13,919 nt of DNA, from NCBI GenBank assembly GCA_913052075.1, contig CAJXDD010000050.1:1-13919 (forward strand), in the 5' to 3' direction. Origin of the DNA: UBA9926 sp913052075 (GTDB lineage Bacteria > Pseudomonadota > Gammaproteobacteria > Pseudomonadales > Azotimanducaceae). Shown here in pieces: positions 1 through 7,614 of the stretch (the stretch's first letter is position 1; every line of letters starts with the position of its first letter). Below the pieces are notes generated by a model, which was given only the letters and a program-made list of their open reading frames with translations, did not search any database and was not told the origin of the DNA. The translations under genes and the position numbers were made by a program.

Positions 1-677
1 TCAATTTGCGTCCATTGACTACCAATTTTATCTCTCTGTTCATCGATAACACTTCGCAATTCACCTAAAGCGCTACGATTTTTATCGGCTAAAGCGAATA
101 CTTCTTCCAAAAAGTGAGTGTTGGCCGATGCTCTCTCAAATACTTTGTTGTGATCTTCTTGATTCGTTTGAGAAAGCTCCGGAATCGCTTCAAATTTGGC
201 TAAATATGGATCGAAATCCAAAACCATCTCATTAAATACCCGAAGATTCTCCTCATTGCTCTGCATTAGCTCATCATTCCTTGCCAGAATTTCCCGGATC
301 AAACCAATCAATTCAGCATTTATTTTGGACATGCGATTGTTGATATCCAGGACAGCCTGATTGAGCGACGATCTGCGGTCGAGATACTGGAGCTCCTCAG
401 CGTCCACAAGATCTCTGGCTTTCTCTGGAGTTAGATCTCTATCGGTGGCTAATTTTTGAAGCATTACTTTTTTGCTTCGGACGATCGCGGTTGAAGCGTC
501 GTTTAAGAGCTGGCGGTTTTCGTTGAAAGCTGCGTTGGCAAGTTCTAGAGCGATAAGAGAATTTTCGGAGATTCGAAGCCTGTTGGTGTAGGCCCTGAGC
601 TTATTAGCGTCAACTAGAGCCTCGAGTTCGTAGTATAAATGAGCGACCTGATTAGTGAGGCTTGCGGGTGAATCCAT
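1..677 (-). CDS. Unrecognised helical, probably coiled-coil protein, 3' end cut by window edge
   Basis: This reading frame starts with ATG at 675-677 and stays open for 225 codons to the left edge, so the stop lies outside the window. I do not recognise the family. The visible protein begins MDSPASLTNQVAHLYYELEA. It is rich in Leu, Glu, Asn, Ala and Arg, has no Cys and only one Trp near the edge, and shows no signal peptide or membrane segment. The spacing of hydrophobic residues suggests long amphipathic helices or a coiled coil, with likely helical stretches at about residues 8-85, 95-150 and 170-220. It lies 27 bp after the fliO stop on the same strand, so it is probably in the flagellar operon, in the slot where fliP normally sits. 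The only ribosome-binding candidate is a weak AGAGA about 10 bases upstream. A cytoplasmic structural, chaperone or motility-accessory protein is possible, but no function can be assigned. That the gene is real is fairly certain; its role is unknown. Confidence 0.75.
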   Translation of the reverse strand, partial: MDSPASLTNQVAHLYYELEALVDANKLRAYTNRLRISENSLIALELANAAFNENRQLLNDASTAIVRSKKVMLQKLATDRDLTPEKARDLVDAEELQYLDRRSSLNQAVLDINNRMSKINAELIGLIREILARNDELMQSNEENLRVFNEMVLDFDPYLAKFEAIPELSQTNQEDHNKVFERASANTHFLEEVFALADKNRSALGELRSVIDEQRDKIGSQWTQI

Positions 678-704
678 TAGGAATTTCTCTAGTTGCACTT
701 CAGA

Positions 705-1034
705 CTAGAGTGTATTCCCATCTAGAGATTTTTCAATCTCTTCTTCAAGAGTGTTCTTAAATTTAGGTGTTACTTTAGTGTCCGAAAGACGACTGACCGC
801 GATTCCTCCGCTTGTCAGGCCAACCAAAACTTCTATTCCCTTAACATCAACGAGTATCAAGCTAGATTTTTGATCTAGTCGAAAGCGACTCAATACCTTT
901 ATAGAATTTTGGTCGTTTCTACTCTGATCGAAACGTTTTTTATAAACGAAGATTGCGAAGCCTGCGAGCAAAGCTACAAAACAGGTCGCTAAGAGGGCTC
1001 TGAGATAAGGGCTGAAGTCTAAAAATTCTGACAC
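705..1034 (-). CDS. fliO: FliO, flagellar export-gate assembly protein
   Basis: FliO is a small inner-membrane protein that assists assembly of the FliP core of the flagellar type III export gate. The 109-residue product has one membrane segment at about residues 11-31, then a basic YKKRF stop-transfer stretch and a small cytoplasmic domain ending in an acidic tail. FliO proteins are poorly conserved, so the call rests on size, topology and position: it starts 6 bp after the fliN stop. The start codon is GTG (1032-1034), with only a weak purine-rich sequence upstream, so translation is probably coupled to fliN. At 109 residues it is a little short for the family. Unusually, it is not followed by fliP. 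Confidence 0.85.
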   Translation of the reverse strand: MSEFLDFSPYLRALLATCFVALLAGFAIFVYKKRFDQSRNDQNSIKVLSRFRLDQKSSLILVDVKGIEVLVGLTSGGIAVSRLSDTKVTPKFKNTLEEEIEKSLDGNTL

Positions 1035-1040
1035 TAGTGC

Positions 1041-1388
1041 TTACTTTAGTTTTCTTGCTCGTTCCATTGGGCTGACAATCTCTAAAATTCGGACTCCCAG
1101 TTTATTTTGAGAGATCGCCACAACTTCACCTTTGGCGATAACCGCATCATTCACCTTTATGTCTAAGAGGTCCCCAACACTCCTGTCTAGCTCGAGAACC
1201 GTCCCTTGGGCAACAGCGAGAAGATCCTTTAGCTTTAACTTGGTTTTACCAACCTCGACGTTCAAGGTAATTGGAATAGACTTTACGACCTCTTCATCAA
1301 TGACTACCGCAGCATCTGATTGCTGGTCTTCCGTTTCAACACCTGCTGCTTCCACTTCTGTTTCTGTTTCTGTATCCATTTCCGACAT
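1041..1388 (-). CDS. fliN: FliN, flagellar motor switch (C-ring) protein
   Basis: FliN forms the lower part of the cytoplasmic C ring with FliM and takes part in switching and in docking the FliH-FliI export complex. The 115-residue protein has an acidic N-terminus (about residues 1-35, with a Thr-Glu repeat) and a SpoA/FliN domain at about 38-115. The hallmark pattern is visible: IPITLNVEVG, then LKDLL, LELDRSVGDLLDIKVND, IAKGEVV, and a C-terminal ILEIVSPMERARKL. Length is normal for gammaproteobacterial FliN. The ATG overlaps the fliM stop by one base (TGATG), which indicates translational coupling. Confidence 0.96.
   Translation of the reverse strand: MSEMDTETETEVEAAGVETEDQQSDAAVVIDEEVVKSIPITLNVEVGKTKLKLKDLLAVAQGTVLELDRSVGDLLDIKVNDAVIAKGEVVAISQNKLGVRILEIVSPMERARKLK
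1356..1373. repeat. Three tandem copies of a hexamer in the fliN 5' end
   Basis: Read on the + strand, TTCTGT occurs three times in a row; on the coding strand this encodes alternating Thr and Glu near the FliN N-terminus. The unit is a multiple of three, so copy-number change would keep the frame and only alter the length of the acidic tail. Confidence 0.5.
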
Positions 1389-2374
1389 CAGCCTTCACTC
1401 CCTAATGCACTCTCTACAATCCGTATAGCAACTTTCGAACCTGACGTGCCCACCTGAGCATTGAACAGAGGGAACTCATTTACGATGACCTCCGCCAGTT
1501 CAGGCGGGTCAAAAGACAGCACGTCCCCTACCTCTAATTCCTCAAATTCTTTTAAGGCGAGATCGAGAGTTCCCCCTTTCACAAATAACTGAAAACCAAC
1601 CTCATCCAAGGACTTGTTTAGCCTTTCAAGCCAATTCTGATCCGCATCCTGAGTTTGAATTCTGCTTCTTAAGAGGTCTCTCTGCAGATTCAAGCTCTGG
1701 AAGGTATAAACAAGATCGATGTATGGCTCCACAGAATCATCAGGCAACCGCAGTGCGAACCTATTTAAGACCACTGTTTCATCATCAGCCGCAATGTTGG
1801 CAAATAACGGATTTACCTCTCGATTGACCAATGTTACCTCTGTTTCAACATAGGGTTGCCACGCATCCTGCAAGGAACGAAACATCAGCGCGCACATGCG
1901 GTCGATCACCGCACTCTCATTCGCGGTGAAGCCTCTCTCTTCACCAACGCTAAGAGGTCGCGCCTCGCCTCCGTACCAGTTATCAACGCAGCTGAATATC
2001 ACCTGAGGGTGAATCAGTATCAGCGCTTCTCCCTTTAATGGGGGCACTTCGATAACGTTTACGGAGGCGGGACTGGCAACCGTAGATAAGTATTCGGAGT
2101 AACTCATCATCGTGGGTGTCGCTACAGACAATCTGGGATTGTAATCAAGCTCCGTAAGCAACAAGTTCCGGAAAAATCGGTGAAATCGCTCGTTGATCTG
2201 AGACAGAGCAATACCGCTCGCACCTAGAACTTCCTCCGTTCTAACTACGGATACGGCCCTCCACTCAGCGTCATCACCATCGAGGTCCGGATCATCGAAT
2301 TCTCCCTTCTCTACGAGCCCCTGAATTGCATCAAGCTCCTCTGCGGAGAGTAAGGGTTGTTCTTCATCTGACAT
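1388..2374 (-). CDS. fliM: FliM, flagellar motor switch protein
   Basis: FliM is the middle C-ring protein: it binds phosphorylated CheY with its N-terminal peptide, FliG with its middle domain and FliN with its C-terminal domain. The 328-residue product shows an N-terminal LLSAEELDAI peptide (residues 8-17), the equivalent of the CheY-binding LSQxEIDALL motif. A CheC-like middle domain follows at about residues 45-230, with INERFHRFFRN and VDNWYGGEARPL. A SpoA domain follows at about 250-322 (GDVLSFDPPEL and FPLFNAQVGTSG). The usual GGxG FliG-contact motif reads GGEA at residues 135-138. The gene starts 8 bp after fliL and overlaps fliN by one base. Confidence 0.96.
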   Translation of the reverse strand: MSDEEQPLLSAEELDAIQGLVEKGEFDDPDLDGDDAEWRAVSVVRTEEVLGASGIALSQINERFHRFFRNLLLTELDYNPRLSVATPTMMSYSEYLSTVASPASVNVIEVPPLKGEALILIHPQVIFSCVDNWYGGEARPLSVGEERGFTANESAVIDRMCALMFRSLQDAWQPYVETEVTLVNREVNPLFANIAADDETVVLNRFALRLPDDSVEPYIDLVYTFQSLNLQRDLLRSRIQTQDADQNWLERLNKSLDEVGFQLFVKGGTLDLALKEFEELEVGDVLSFDPPELAEVIVNEFPLFNAQVGTSGSKVAIRIVESALGSEG

Positions 2375-2382
2375 GGAGCGCC

Positions 2383-2985
2383 CTACTGAACAATAAATTC
2401 GGTGAAGTAAGCTTCTTCAATTGGAGCTGCAGTGGTCTTTTCGAATTTCTCCAGTGTTTCATTAACAACCATGCGAATTTCCTCGAGAAGTAATTTCTCG
2501 GACTCTGCCGAAGAAAGCTGCTCCTCGGTTGTTGTTCGAAGTACTTTGAGGATCTCTGCTCTAATGCCAACCAAATGTCTAGGAACCCAACCCTCAGCAC
2601 CATCTTCCTCATTAAACATAGTCGCTTCGTCGTAGTAAGTGCTCAACCCGATCTTTGCCTGCATCACTTTGCGCGAGCCTTTCAAGTTGACAGTAAATGC
2701 ATCAGCGAAAACGTAATAACTAATGAGAAACTTCTGTTCTATCTCTGCCGTTAGTGGACTGGGTCCGCCCATTCCCTCTGCGGTTTGATCAATCTCTGCT
2801 TCCATTTCCTCTAAAACCACCTCGGGATCCTCCTCCGGCGGTTTCTCGTCAAAGAATCCTACCGCGAAAAGAGTGCCAACTATGGTAATAGCAACGAGTA
2901 GCAATACCCCTAAAACAATAAGAATGATCTTTACTAGACCACCTTTGCCACCGCCCTCTTCTTCTTCTACATCAGTTTCCGACAT
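2383..2985 (-). CDS. fliL: FliL, stator-associated flagellar basal-body protein
   Basis: FliL is a single-pass inner-membrane protein that surrounds the MotAB-type stators and supports torque or swarming. The 200-residue product has an acidic cytoplasmic N-terminus (residues 1-12, with a run of Glu), a Gly-Lys linker, a membrane helix at about 17-44, an acidic Glu/Pro-rich stalk at about 47-80, and a periplasmic stomatin-like FliL domain to the end. The domain closes with the characteristic C-terminal pattern around EAYFTEFIVQ. It is slightly longer than many FliL proteins because of the stalk. A GGAG ribosome-binding sequence lies about 9 bases before the ATG. It sits between fliK and fliM in the standard order. 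Confidence 0.95.
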   Translation of the reverse strand: MSETDVEEEEGGGKGGLVKIILIVLGVLLLVAITIVGTLFAVGFFDEKPPEEDPEVVLEEMEAEIDQTAEGMGGPSPLTAEIEQKFLISYYVFADAFTVNLKGSRKVMQAKIGLSTYYDEATMFNEEDGAEGWVPRHLVGIRAEILKVLRTTTEEQLSSAESEKLLLEEIRMVVNETLEKFEKTTAAPIEEAYFTEFIVQ

Positions 2986-3033
2986 CGAAATATCTCCGCT
3001 TTACAGCCACCTAGTTATGGCTTTACCTGCAAG

Positions 3034-4905
3034 TTAGACCAAAATATCCAAGATACCTGATTTTGATCCCTTTCTATCTTCGAAACCCAGGACGACTTCC
3101 TCCATTATATCGAGTTCGCCGGCCATCTCCGACCCCTTATTTGATTCGCCATGCTTATTAGAATCCTCTTTCGTCTCCTTCTGAACCAGCAAGTTTAAAT
3201 CCTGTCCAGGTTCCAACAAATCCTTCATGGCGGCACGTAGTTTTTGCAAGCTGTCCTGCAACAACTGTCGAGTAGCCTCATCTGTAGCCGCTAACTTCCC
3301 TTCCATTCCCGAATCGGTCATTTGAAGCTCTATATTTATTTCTCCCAGACTTGCTGGATCAAGTCTCAGATTGAGTTGCCATCCCCCGGAGTTAATCATC
3401 GTCTGAATTCTGCTAGCGACCGCTTGGGATAGTCGGTCTGACCAAACTTCGTAGTTCTTTACACTATCACTAGGCTGTTGAATGTCTCCTCCAAACTGGA
3501 TGCCCCTCAACACAGAGCGAAAGTCTGATCTAGGGTCGGCAAGTCCCTCCACTTGATGAAGCTTTTCCGGTGATCCATCATTTGAAGTGCGCGCCTGGCG
3601 GTCCTGAAAAACCTTTAACTGCGCGAAAAGTTCAGGCGCTACCGCCCTCGAGACGCCAGCGGGTTCAGGACTCTGAACCATCGCTGCCCGTGACAATTTC
3701 GAGCTTAAAGCTTTTTCACTGATTAACTCCAAGGAACTCTTGTCTAGGTTCTTGGTCACTTTCTCTGATTTCGGGTTGTCCAGGTCTCGGTCTTTAATCA
3801 AAAATTCATCAGCTCTACTACCGGACGTTACCGACTGTTTCTTATAGAAAGAGGTTTCCTCACTGGTTAACAACCGAGGCTCAGTTTTTTCAAACCCCCG
3901 ATCTAGAGGCGGTAATTCTTGAACGGCAACTCTCGACGACGCCTTTTCCTCGGCTTTACCCCCGATCAAGGACCTCTCATTGTTGAGGCTGTCAGCGGGG
4001 TGCTGCTTACGACCAACATGAGAATCTAGTCCGTCTCTAGCGGAAGGGTTTAGCTCAGCACTTAACCCAAGCTTATTCGACGCACCTATGGGACCAGTTT
4101 TCGAACCTAACTCACCAACCAAATGCGGGCCTCGACTTACCGACTGATCGATACCATTCCTATCCAATCTGCTCTCAAAAATCTCGGCGCGAAATGCTGC
4201 CGGATCAACGTCTTTTGACGAGCCCAAGCGATGTGAAGTTTCGGGAATTTTCTTTTCCTCAGAATCTACGTACTGCCGTGCGACGGCAGCCGGAGGCTCA
4301 AAATATCTTGAACCGTAACCCAAGGCCTGAGCATCTGAACCTTTTCCTGGGTTAGATTTTTCAACCTGGGCCTCGACGTCTTGTTTATTTACGCTCTCGA
4401 TCGAAAAGCTCTGATGATTTGAGTTTGATCGAGCTTCTATCCTGCTACTGTCGGAACCAGCAGAGACTCTTTCCGAGGGTCTGGCCAAGGCCTGCCCATC
4501 GATGAATGCGGACAAGCTCTGAGTTGAGACTTTGGTGTCTGCTGTTGTTAGAACTATTCTGCCAACGGCAAGCGCTCGCTGATGCAGAGCTAATTGCGGC
4601 AATTCACTGCCTATGAGTGGCCGCTGATCACTTGCCACATATTCTTCAGAATCAGGCTCATGCTTTTCCAGCTCCGGCGAAGAATACCCAGTGGTTTCAA
4701 GTTCGCCCGACTTAACACTTCCCGAAGAATCAGTTTCTGGACTCTCGTTCTGGTTATAGGTTCCTGATATCCCATTGAAAATACTGGAGAATTTTTCTCC
4801 GTTATTATTTTTACTAGCGATTGGTGAAGAGTTCGGCTCGGACAAGATATCTGTACCGCTCTTTCCTGCAGCTCCTAAAATGCTCGAAATATCCTGCACC
4901 TGCAT
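3034..4905 (-). CDS. fliK: FliK, hook-length control protein (long form)
   Basis: FliK is exported during hook assembly. It measures hook length and then switches the export gate (FlhB) to filament-type substrates. With the ATG at 4903-4905 the product is 623 residues. The first 480 or so are low-complexity, rich in Ser, Glu, Lys and Asp, without cysteine, as expected for an unfolded exported ruler. The conserved FliK_C (Flg_hook) domain lies at about residues 500-580, marked by LNLRLDPASLGEINIEL and the LLQDSLQKLRAAM helix. A charged tail follows. The frame extends upstream to a TTG at 4941, but that start has no ribosome-binding sequence. The ATG has GGGA about 11 bases upstream, and a GTG at 4899 with GGGAG six bases before it is also possible. 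The protein is clearly longer than the roughly 400-residue enterobacterial FliK. Confidence 0.92.
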   Translation of the reverse strand: MQVQDISSILGAAGKSGTDILSEPNSSPIASKNNNGEKFSSIFNGISGTYNQNESPETDSSGSVKSGELETTGYSSPELEKHEPDSEEYVASDQRPLIGSELPQLALHQRALAVGRIVLTTADTKVSTQSLSAFIDGQALARPSERVSAGSDSSRIEARSNSNHQSFSIESVNKQDVEAQVEKSNPGKGSDAQALGYGSRYFEPPAAVARQYVDSEEKKIPETSHRLGSSKDVDPAAFRAEIFESRLDRNGIDQSVSRGPHLVGELGSKTGPIGASNKLGLSAELNPSARDGLDSHVGRKQHPADSLNNERSLIGGKAEEKASSRVAVQELPPLDRGFEKTEPRLLTSEETSFYKKQSVTSGSRADEFLIKDRDLDNPKSEKVTKNLDKSSLELISEKALSSKLSRAAMVQSPEPAGVSRAVAPELFAQLKVFQDRQARTSNDGSPEKLHQVEGLADPRSDFRSVLRGIQFGGDIQQPSDSVKNYEVWSDRLSQAVASRIQTMINSGGWQLNLRLDPASLGEINIELQMTDSGMEGKLAATDEATRQLLQDSLQKLRAAMKDLLEPGQDLNLLVQKETKEDSNKHGESNKGSEMAGELDIMEEVVLGFEDRKGSKSGILDILV

Positions 4906-4978
4906 CTCCCGTGTGTCCCAATAACGGTGATGAAATCGCAAGTTGCATGCCAGATTGAAGATCTGGTGAAAGTTGACT

Positions 4979-5431
4979 CTAAGTCAGTTGTCGTCGAAAG
5001 ACGCGGCTCCCAACCTGATCAAGGTTCTTTTGCTCCAGAATATCCTCAGCCCGAGCTAAATTTTTTTGATGGCGTTCTTTCAGAATGTTGTACTTCTTCA
5101 TTTCCAACATAAGTGAAGTCGAGTCCTCTGTCGCTTGAGATAAGCTCGAAACCAAACTCTCTTCTTGAACCCGAGCCTGCTCTAACGTTGAGTCAATGGT
5201 TGTTAGAAATTCTCGGATTCTCAAAAACTTAAACTGTTCGATAGAGTCCCGTGCGGAAGAACTGATTTGACGTTGATACTCACGCTTCAAATCATTCAGT
5301 TGATTAACACTTTTCTTAAGGTCATCGATGGAAGTCTTCAGCCTGTCAACTTCGACTAACTGCTCCTCCCAGGCACTCCGAGCACCCCCTTCTAGGGTAG
5401 TCCATAATCCAAGCCTCTTTTTAGAATTCAT
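4979..5431 (-). CDS. fliJ: FliJ, flagellar export chaperone-escort protein
   Basis: FliJ is a small soluble coiled-coil protein that inserts into the FliI ATPase hexamer, resembles the gamma subunit of F1-ATPase, and couples the ATPase to the export gate. The 150-residue product is almost entirely helical and charged, with two long antiparallel helices expected at about residues 15-70 and 75-135. It contains features common in FliJ, such as LNDLKREYQRQI and the C-terminal ERHQKNLARAED. The ATG overlaps the end of fliI by 11 bp, and an AGAGGTGA ribosome-binding sequence lies just upstream inside fliI. Sequence conservation in this family is low, so position between fliI and fliK adds weight. 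Confidence 0.92.
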   Translation of the reverse strand: MNSKKRLGLWTTLEGGARSAWEEQLVEVDRLKTSIDDLKKSVNQLNDLKREYQRQISSSARDSIEQFKFLRIREFLTTIDSTLEQARVQEESLVSSLSQATEDSTSLMLEMKKYNILKERHQKNLARAEDILEQKNLDQVGSRVFRRQLT

Positions 5432-6779
5432 GGATCACCTCTCTGAGAGCAGCTATTGAATCGTCCAAACTTGATGACTCATTCATCTTTTGCGTCAAAA
5501 AGTCTGTAATTTGTGGAATCGTTCTCAAGGCCGTATCCATGTCAGGGTCAGAGCCTTTTTGATACGCGCCAACCTGTACTAATTCCTTGTTCTCTTGATA
5601 AATCGACCAAACTCTACGAAACCTTAGTGCATTATCCAATTGATCCTGACTTGCCAAAACAGGCATTAGGCGAGAAACAGAACCCACCAGGTCTATTGCC
5701 GGGAAGTGTCCTTGGTCTGCCAGTTCTCTGCTTAAAGCAATCTGTCCGTCCAGCGATGCTCTCGCAATGTCTACCACTGGATCGTTGAGGTCATCTCCTT
5801 CGGCCAAAACTGTATAAAACGCAGTAATTGTTCCCTGCCCCTGGGTCCCCGTACCCGTCCTCTCTATTAATTTAGGTAGCAACCCTAATACCGAGGGGGT
5901 ATATCCCTTCGTGGTAGGGGCCTCACCAACCGCCAAACCGATTTCCCTCTGTGCATGAGCAACCCTAGTTAAGCTATCAACAAGGAGGAGAACATCGTCA
6001 CCAGATTCCTTAAAGTACTCGGCGTAACTATGAGCCATCTGTACAGCTCTGATCCGTTGCAGTGGGGAATTGTCTGCGGGCGCCGCAACAACAACCGATC
6101 TCTTCAGTCCCTCAACGCCGAGGATTTGTTCTATAAATTCCTTTACCTCTCGCCCTCTCTCACCAATCAAGCCAATGACAATGACATCTGCTCTCGAGAA
6201 TTTGGTCATCATCCCCAAGAGAACAGATTTACCCACGCCGCTGCCAGCAATAAGGCCAATCCTTTGACCACACCCCACGGTTAGTAGTGCATTGACTGCT
6301 CTAACTCCAACGTCCAGCGTCTTTTCAATTGGCAACCTCTCCATCGGATTAATAGCTTTGCCAAGCATTGGGGTGGCTTTGAGCCCGACAATTGGCGGCA
6401 ATCCATCGAGAGGTTGTCCTCGAGCATCCAGAACTCTGCCCAGCGCCGCTCGACCTACTAACGCAACGTCAGCGTCAGCGGTCTTCCTGACTTTCGCTCC
6501 TAGATTCAACCCTGAAGTTTCACCAAAGGCCATCATGAACGCATTGTCACCACTAAAGCCGACCACCTGCGCCTCAATTGGTGTTCCTGACTCACGCTCG
6601 ATCTCACAGATAGAACCAAGAGCCGCCTTAACTCCCTGAGTCTCGATGGTTAAACCCACTACTCGACTTACGAAACCAAATTCCAAAACCCTTGGGTCCC
6701 TTAGCAACTTGGAACGCATTGACAGCCGGTTGGCGACTCGTTCGTTCATCGTCGGGCTACTCAGAGCGCTCAGACTCAT
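5421..6779 (-). CDS. fliI: FliI, flagellar type III export ATPase
   Basis: FliI is the F1-beta-like ATPase that, with FliH and FliJ, powers and directs unfolding and delivery of export substrates at the basal-body base. The 452-residue product has normal length. Visible motifs are the Walker A loop AGSGVGKS (residues 178-185), the GERGREV segment with the catalytic Glu (206-212), the Walker B strand VLLLVDSLTRVA (263-274), and the family signature KGYTPSVLGLLPKLIERTG. The N-terminus (residues 1-25) is the FliH-interacting part. The ATG at 6779 overlaps the fliH stop by 23 bp. It has no clear ribosome-binding sequence, so coupling to fliH is likely. A second ATG at 6749 is an alternative start. 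Confidence 0.97.
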   Translation of the reverse strand: MSLSALSSPTMNERVANRLSMRSKLLRDPRVLEFGFVSRVVGLTIETQGVKAALGSICEIERESGTPIEAQVVGFSGDNAFMMAFGETSGLNLGAKVRKTADADVALVGRAALGRVLDARGQPLDGLPPIVGLKATPMLGKAINPMERLPIEKTLDVGVRAVNALLTVGCGQRIGLIAGSGVGKSVLLGMMTKFSRADVIVIGLIGERGREVKEFIEQILGVEGLKRSVVVAAPADNSPLQRIRAVQMAHSYAEYFKESGDDVLLLVDSLTRVAHAQREIGLAVGEAPTTKGYTPSVLGLLPKLIERTGTGTQGQGTITAFYTVLAEGDDLNDPVVDIARASLDGQIALSRELADQGHFPAIDLVGSVSRLMPVLASQDQLDNALRFRRVWSIYQENKELVQVGAYQKGSDPDMDTALRTIPQITDFLTQKMNESSSLDDSIAALREVIHEF

Positions 6780-7614
6780 CAGCTTGCGTCAACGGAGAAT
6801 CGGTTAATTCACTACTTCCCAAGGCTCTTTCCATCTCAGCATCGTCATCGCGAGCAATATCAGAGTCGATCTGCAATCGCAGCTGATCGAGCCGCCGCGA
6901 CATTAAGTCCTCAAATCCAATTCCGCCAAAATCAACCTCCAGATCACCTGGCAGCAATCGATGGTCAAAAGACACTGCCAAATTGGGAAACCGATCTGTT
7001 ATGCCTGCTTCCGCTATCAGATCCTTCCAATCTTTAGGAAGCCTGAGTCTGGCTGATCCCTCCAAATCTTGGTCAGCAGCATTCAAGGATTGAACTATAA
7101 ATTCCCTAACGACCTCAGATGACGACTCCAAACTGACCCTTGAAAGCTTTTCTCCAACTTTGATCGCAAGACTAGTTAGCGCCTCGATAACGTCGTCACT
7201 GACTTGCGTCATCAGATCTATGTTTTCCAGTAAGGGCTCTATCTGTTCCGTCAAAGCTTTCAGCCTTAACTCGTAGTCATTTGCTAATTCAGAGTTGGCA
7301 CGCTCAAATCCGTTTCGTTCCGCTTCCTCTAATTTTAGTTCTAACTCCTTTACAGATATCTGAGCATCTTGATGGCCAGGCTCATCTATGACCTCCAACA
7401 TCTCTGTGTCGGTAACTTGAGAGGCATCGATAATTTCTGTCTCGTGCTGCTCGTCAACGTCGATCGCGTTTGTGGGCGCGCGAAGCAGCACATCGGACCA
7501 AGAATCCATCTCAAAAGCTGAAGCCGAAGAATTCTGCTCAGCTTCGTGAAAAACGCCACGCGATTCTTTACCCCTCCAATTGTCTTGTAGACCAAAACTG
7601 GTTTCTCTAGACAA
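6757..7614 (-). CDS. fliH: FliH, negative regulator and stalk of the export ATPase
   Basis: FliH dimers bind FliI, restrain its ATPase activity and tether it to FliN in the C ring. From the TTG at 7612-7614 the product is 285 residues. It has a low-complexity acidic N-terminal third (about residues 15-85), a coiled-coil stalk (about 85-140, with VKELELKLEEAERNG), and a C-terminal FliH/HrpE-like domain (about 150-260) containing LRLPKDWKDLI and LLPGDLEVDFGG. The frame reaches further to a TTG at 7638 and an ATG at 7626, but neither has a ribosome-binding sequence. GGAGG lies 5 bases before the TTG at 7614, which decides my choice. Whichever start is used, it overlaps the end of fliG. The protein is longer than the 228-residue E. 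coli FliH. Confidence 0.9.
   Translation of the reverse strand: MSRETSFGLQDNWRGKESRGVFHEAEQNSSASAFEMDSWSDVLLRAPTNAIDVDEQHETEIIDASQVTDTEMLEVIDEPGHQDAQISVKELELKLEEAERNGFERANSELANDYELRLKALTEQIEPLLENIDLMTQVSDDVIEALTSLAIKVGEKLSRVSLESSSEVVREFIVQSLNAADQDLEGSARLRLPKDWKDLIAEAGITDRFPNLAVSFDHRLLPGDLEVDFGGIGFEDLMSRRLDQLRLQIDSDIARDDDAEMERALGSSELTDSPLTQADESERSE

Noticed and set aside
72..100. TTATCGGC in the left-edge gene as a reverse-strand sigma-28 -10 box
   Set aside because: No matching -35 box (AAACTTTA) occurs at the required 11-bp spacing, and it lies inside a coding region.
2364..2612. Alternative - strand frame of 82 codons over fliL
   Set aside because: It overlaps fliL in another frame, has an unlike-protein composition and matches no family; a shadow frame.
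4905..4941. Extension of fliK to the TTG at 4941
   Set aside because: No ribosome-binding sequence before this TTG, and the added residues do not resemble FliK N-termini.
7286..7300. TGGCACG inside fliH as a + strand sigma-54 promoter
   Set aside because: No GC element at the -12 position, and no + strand gene follows.
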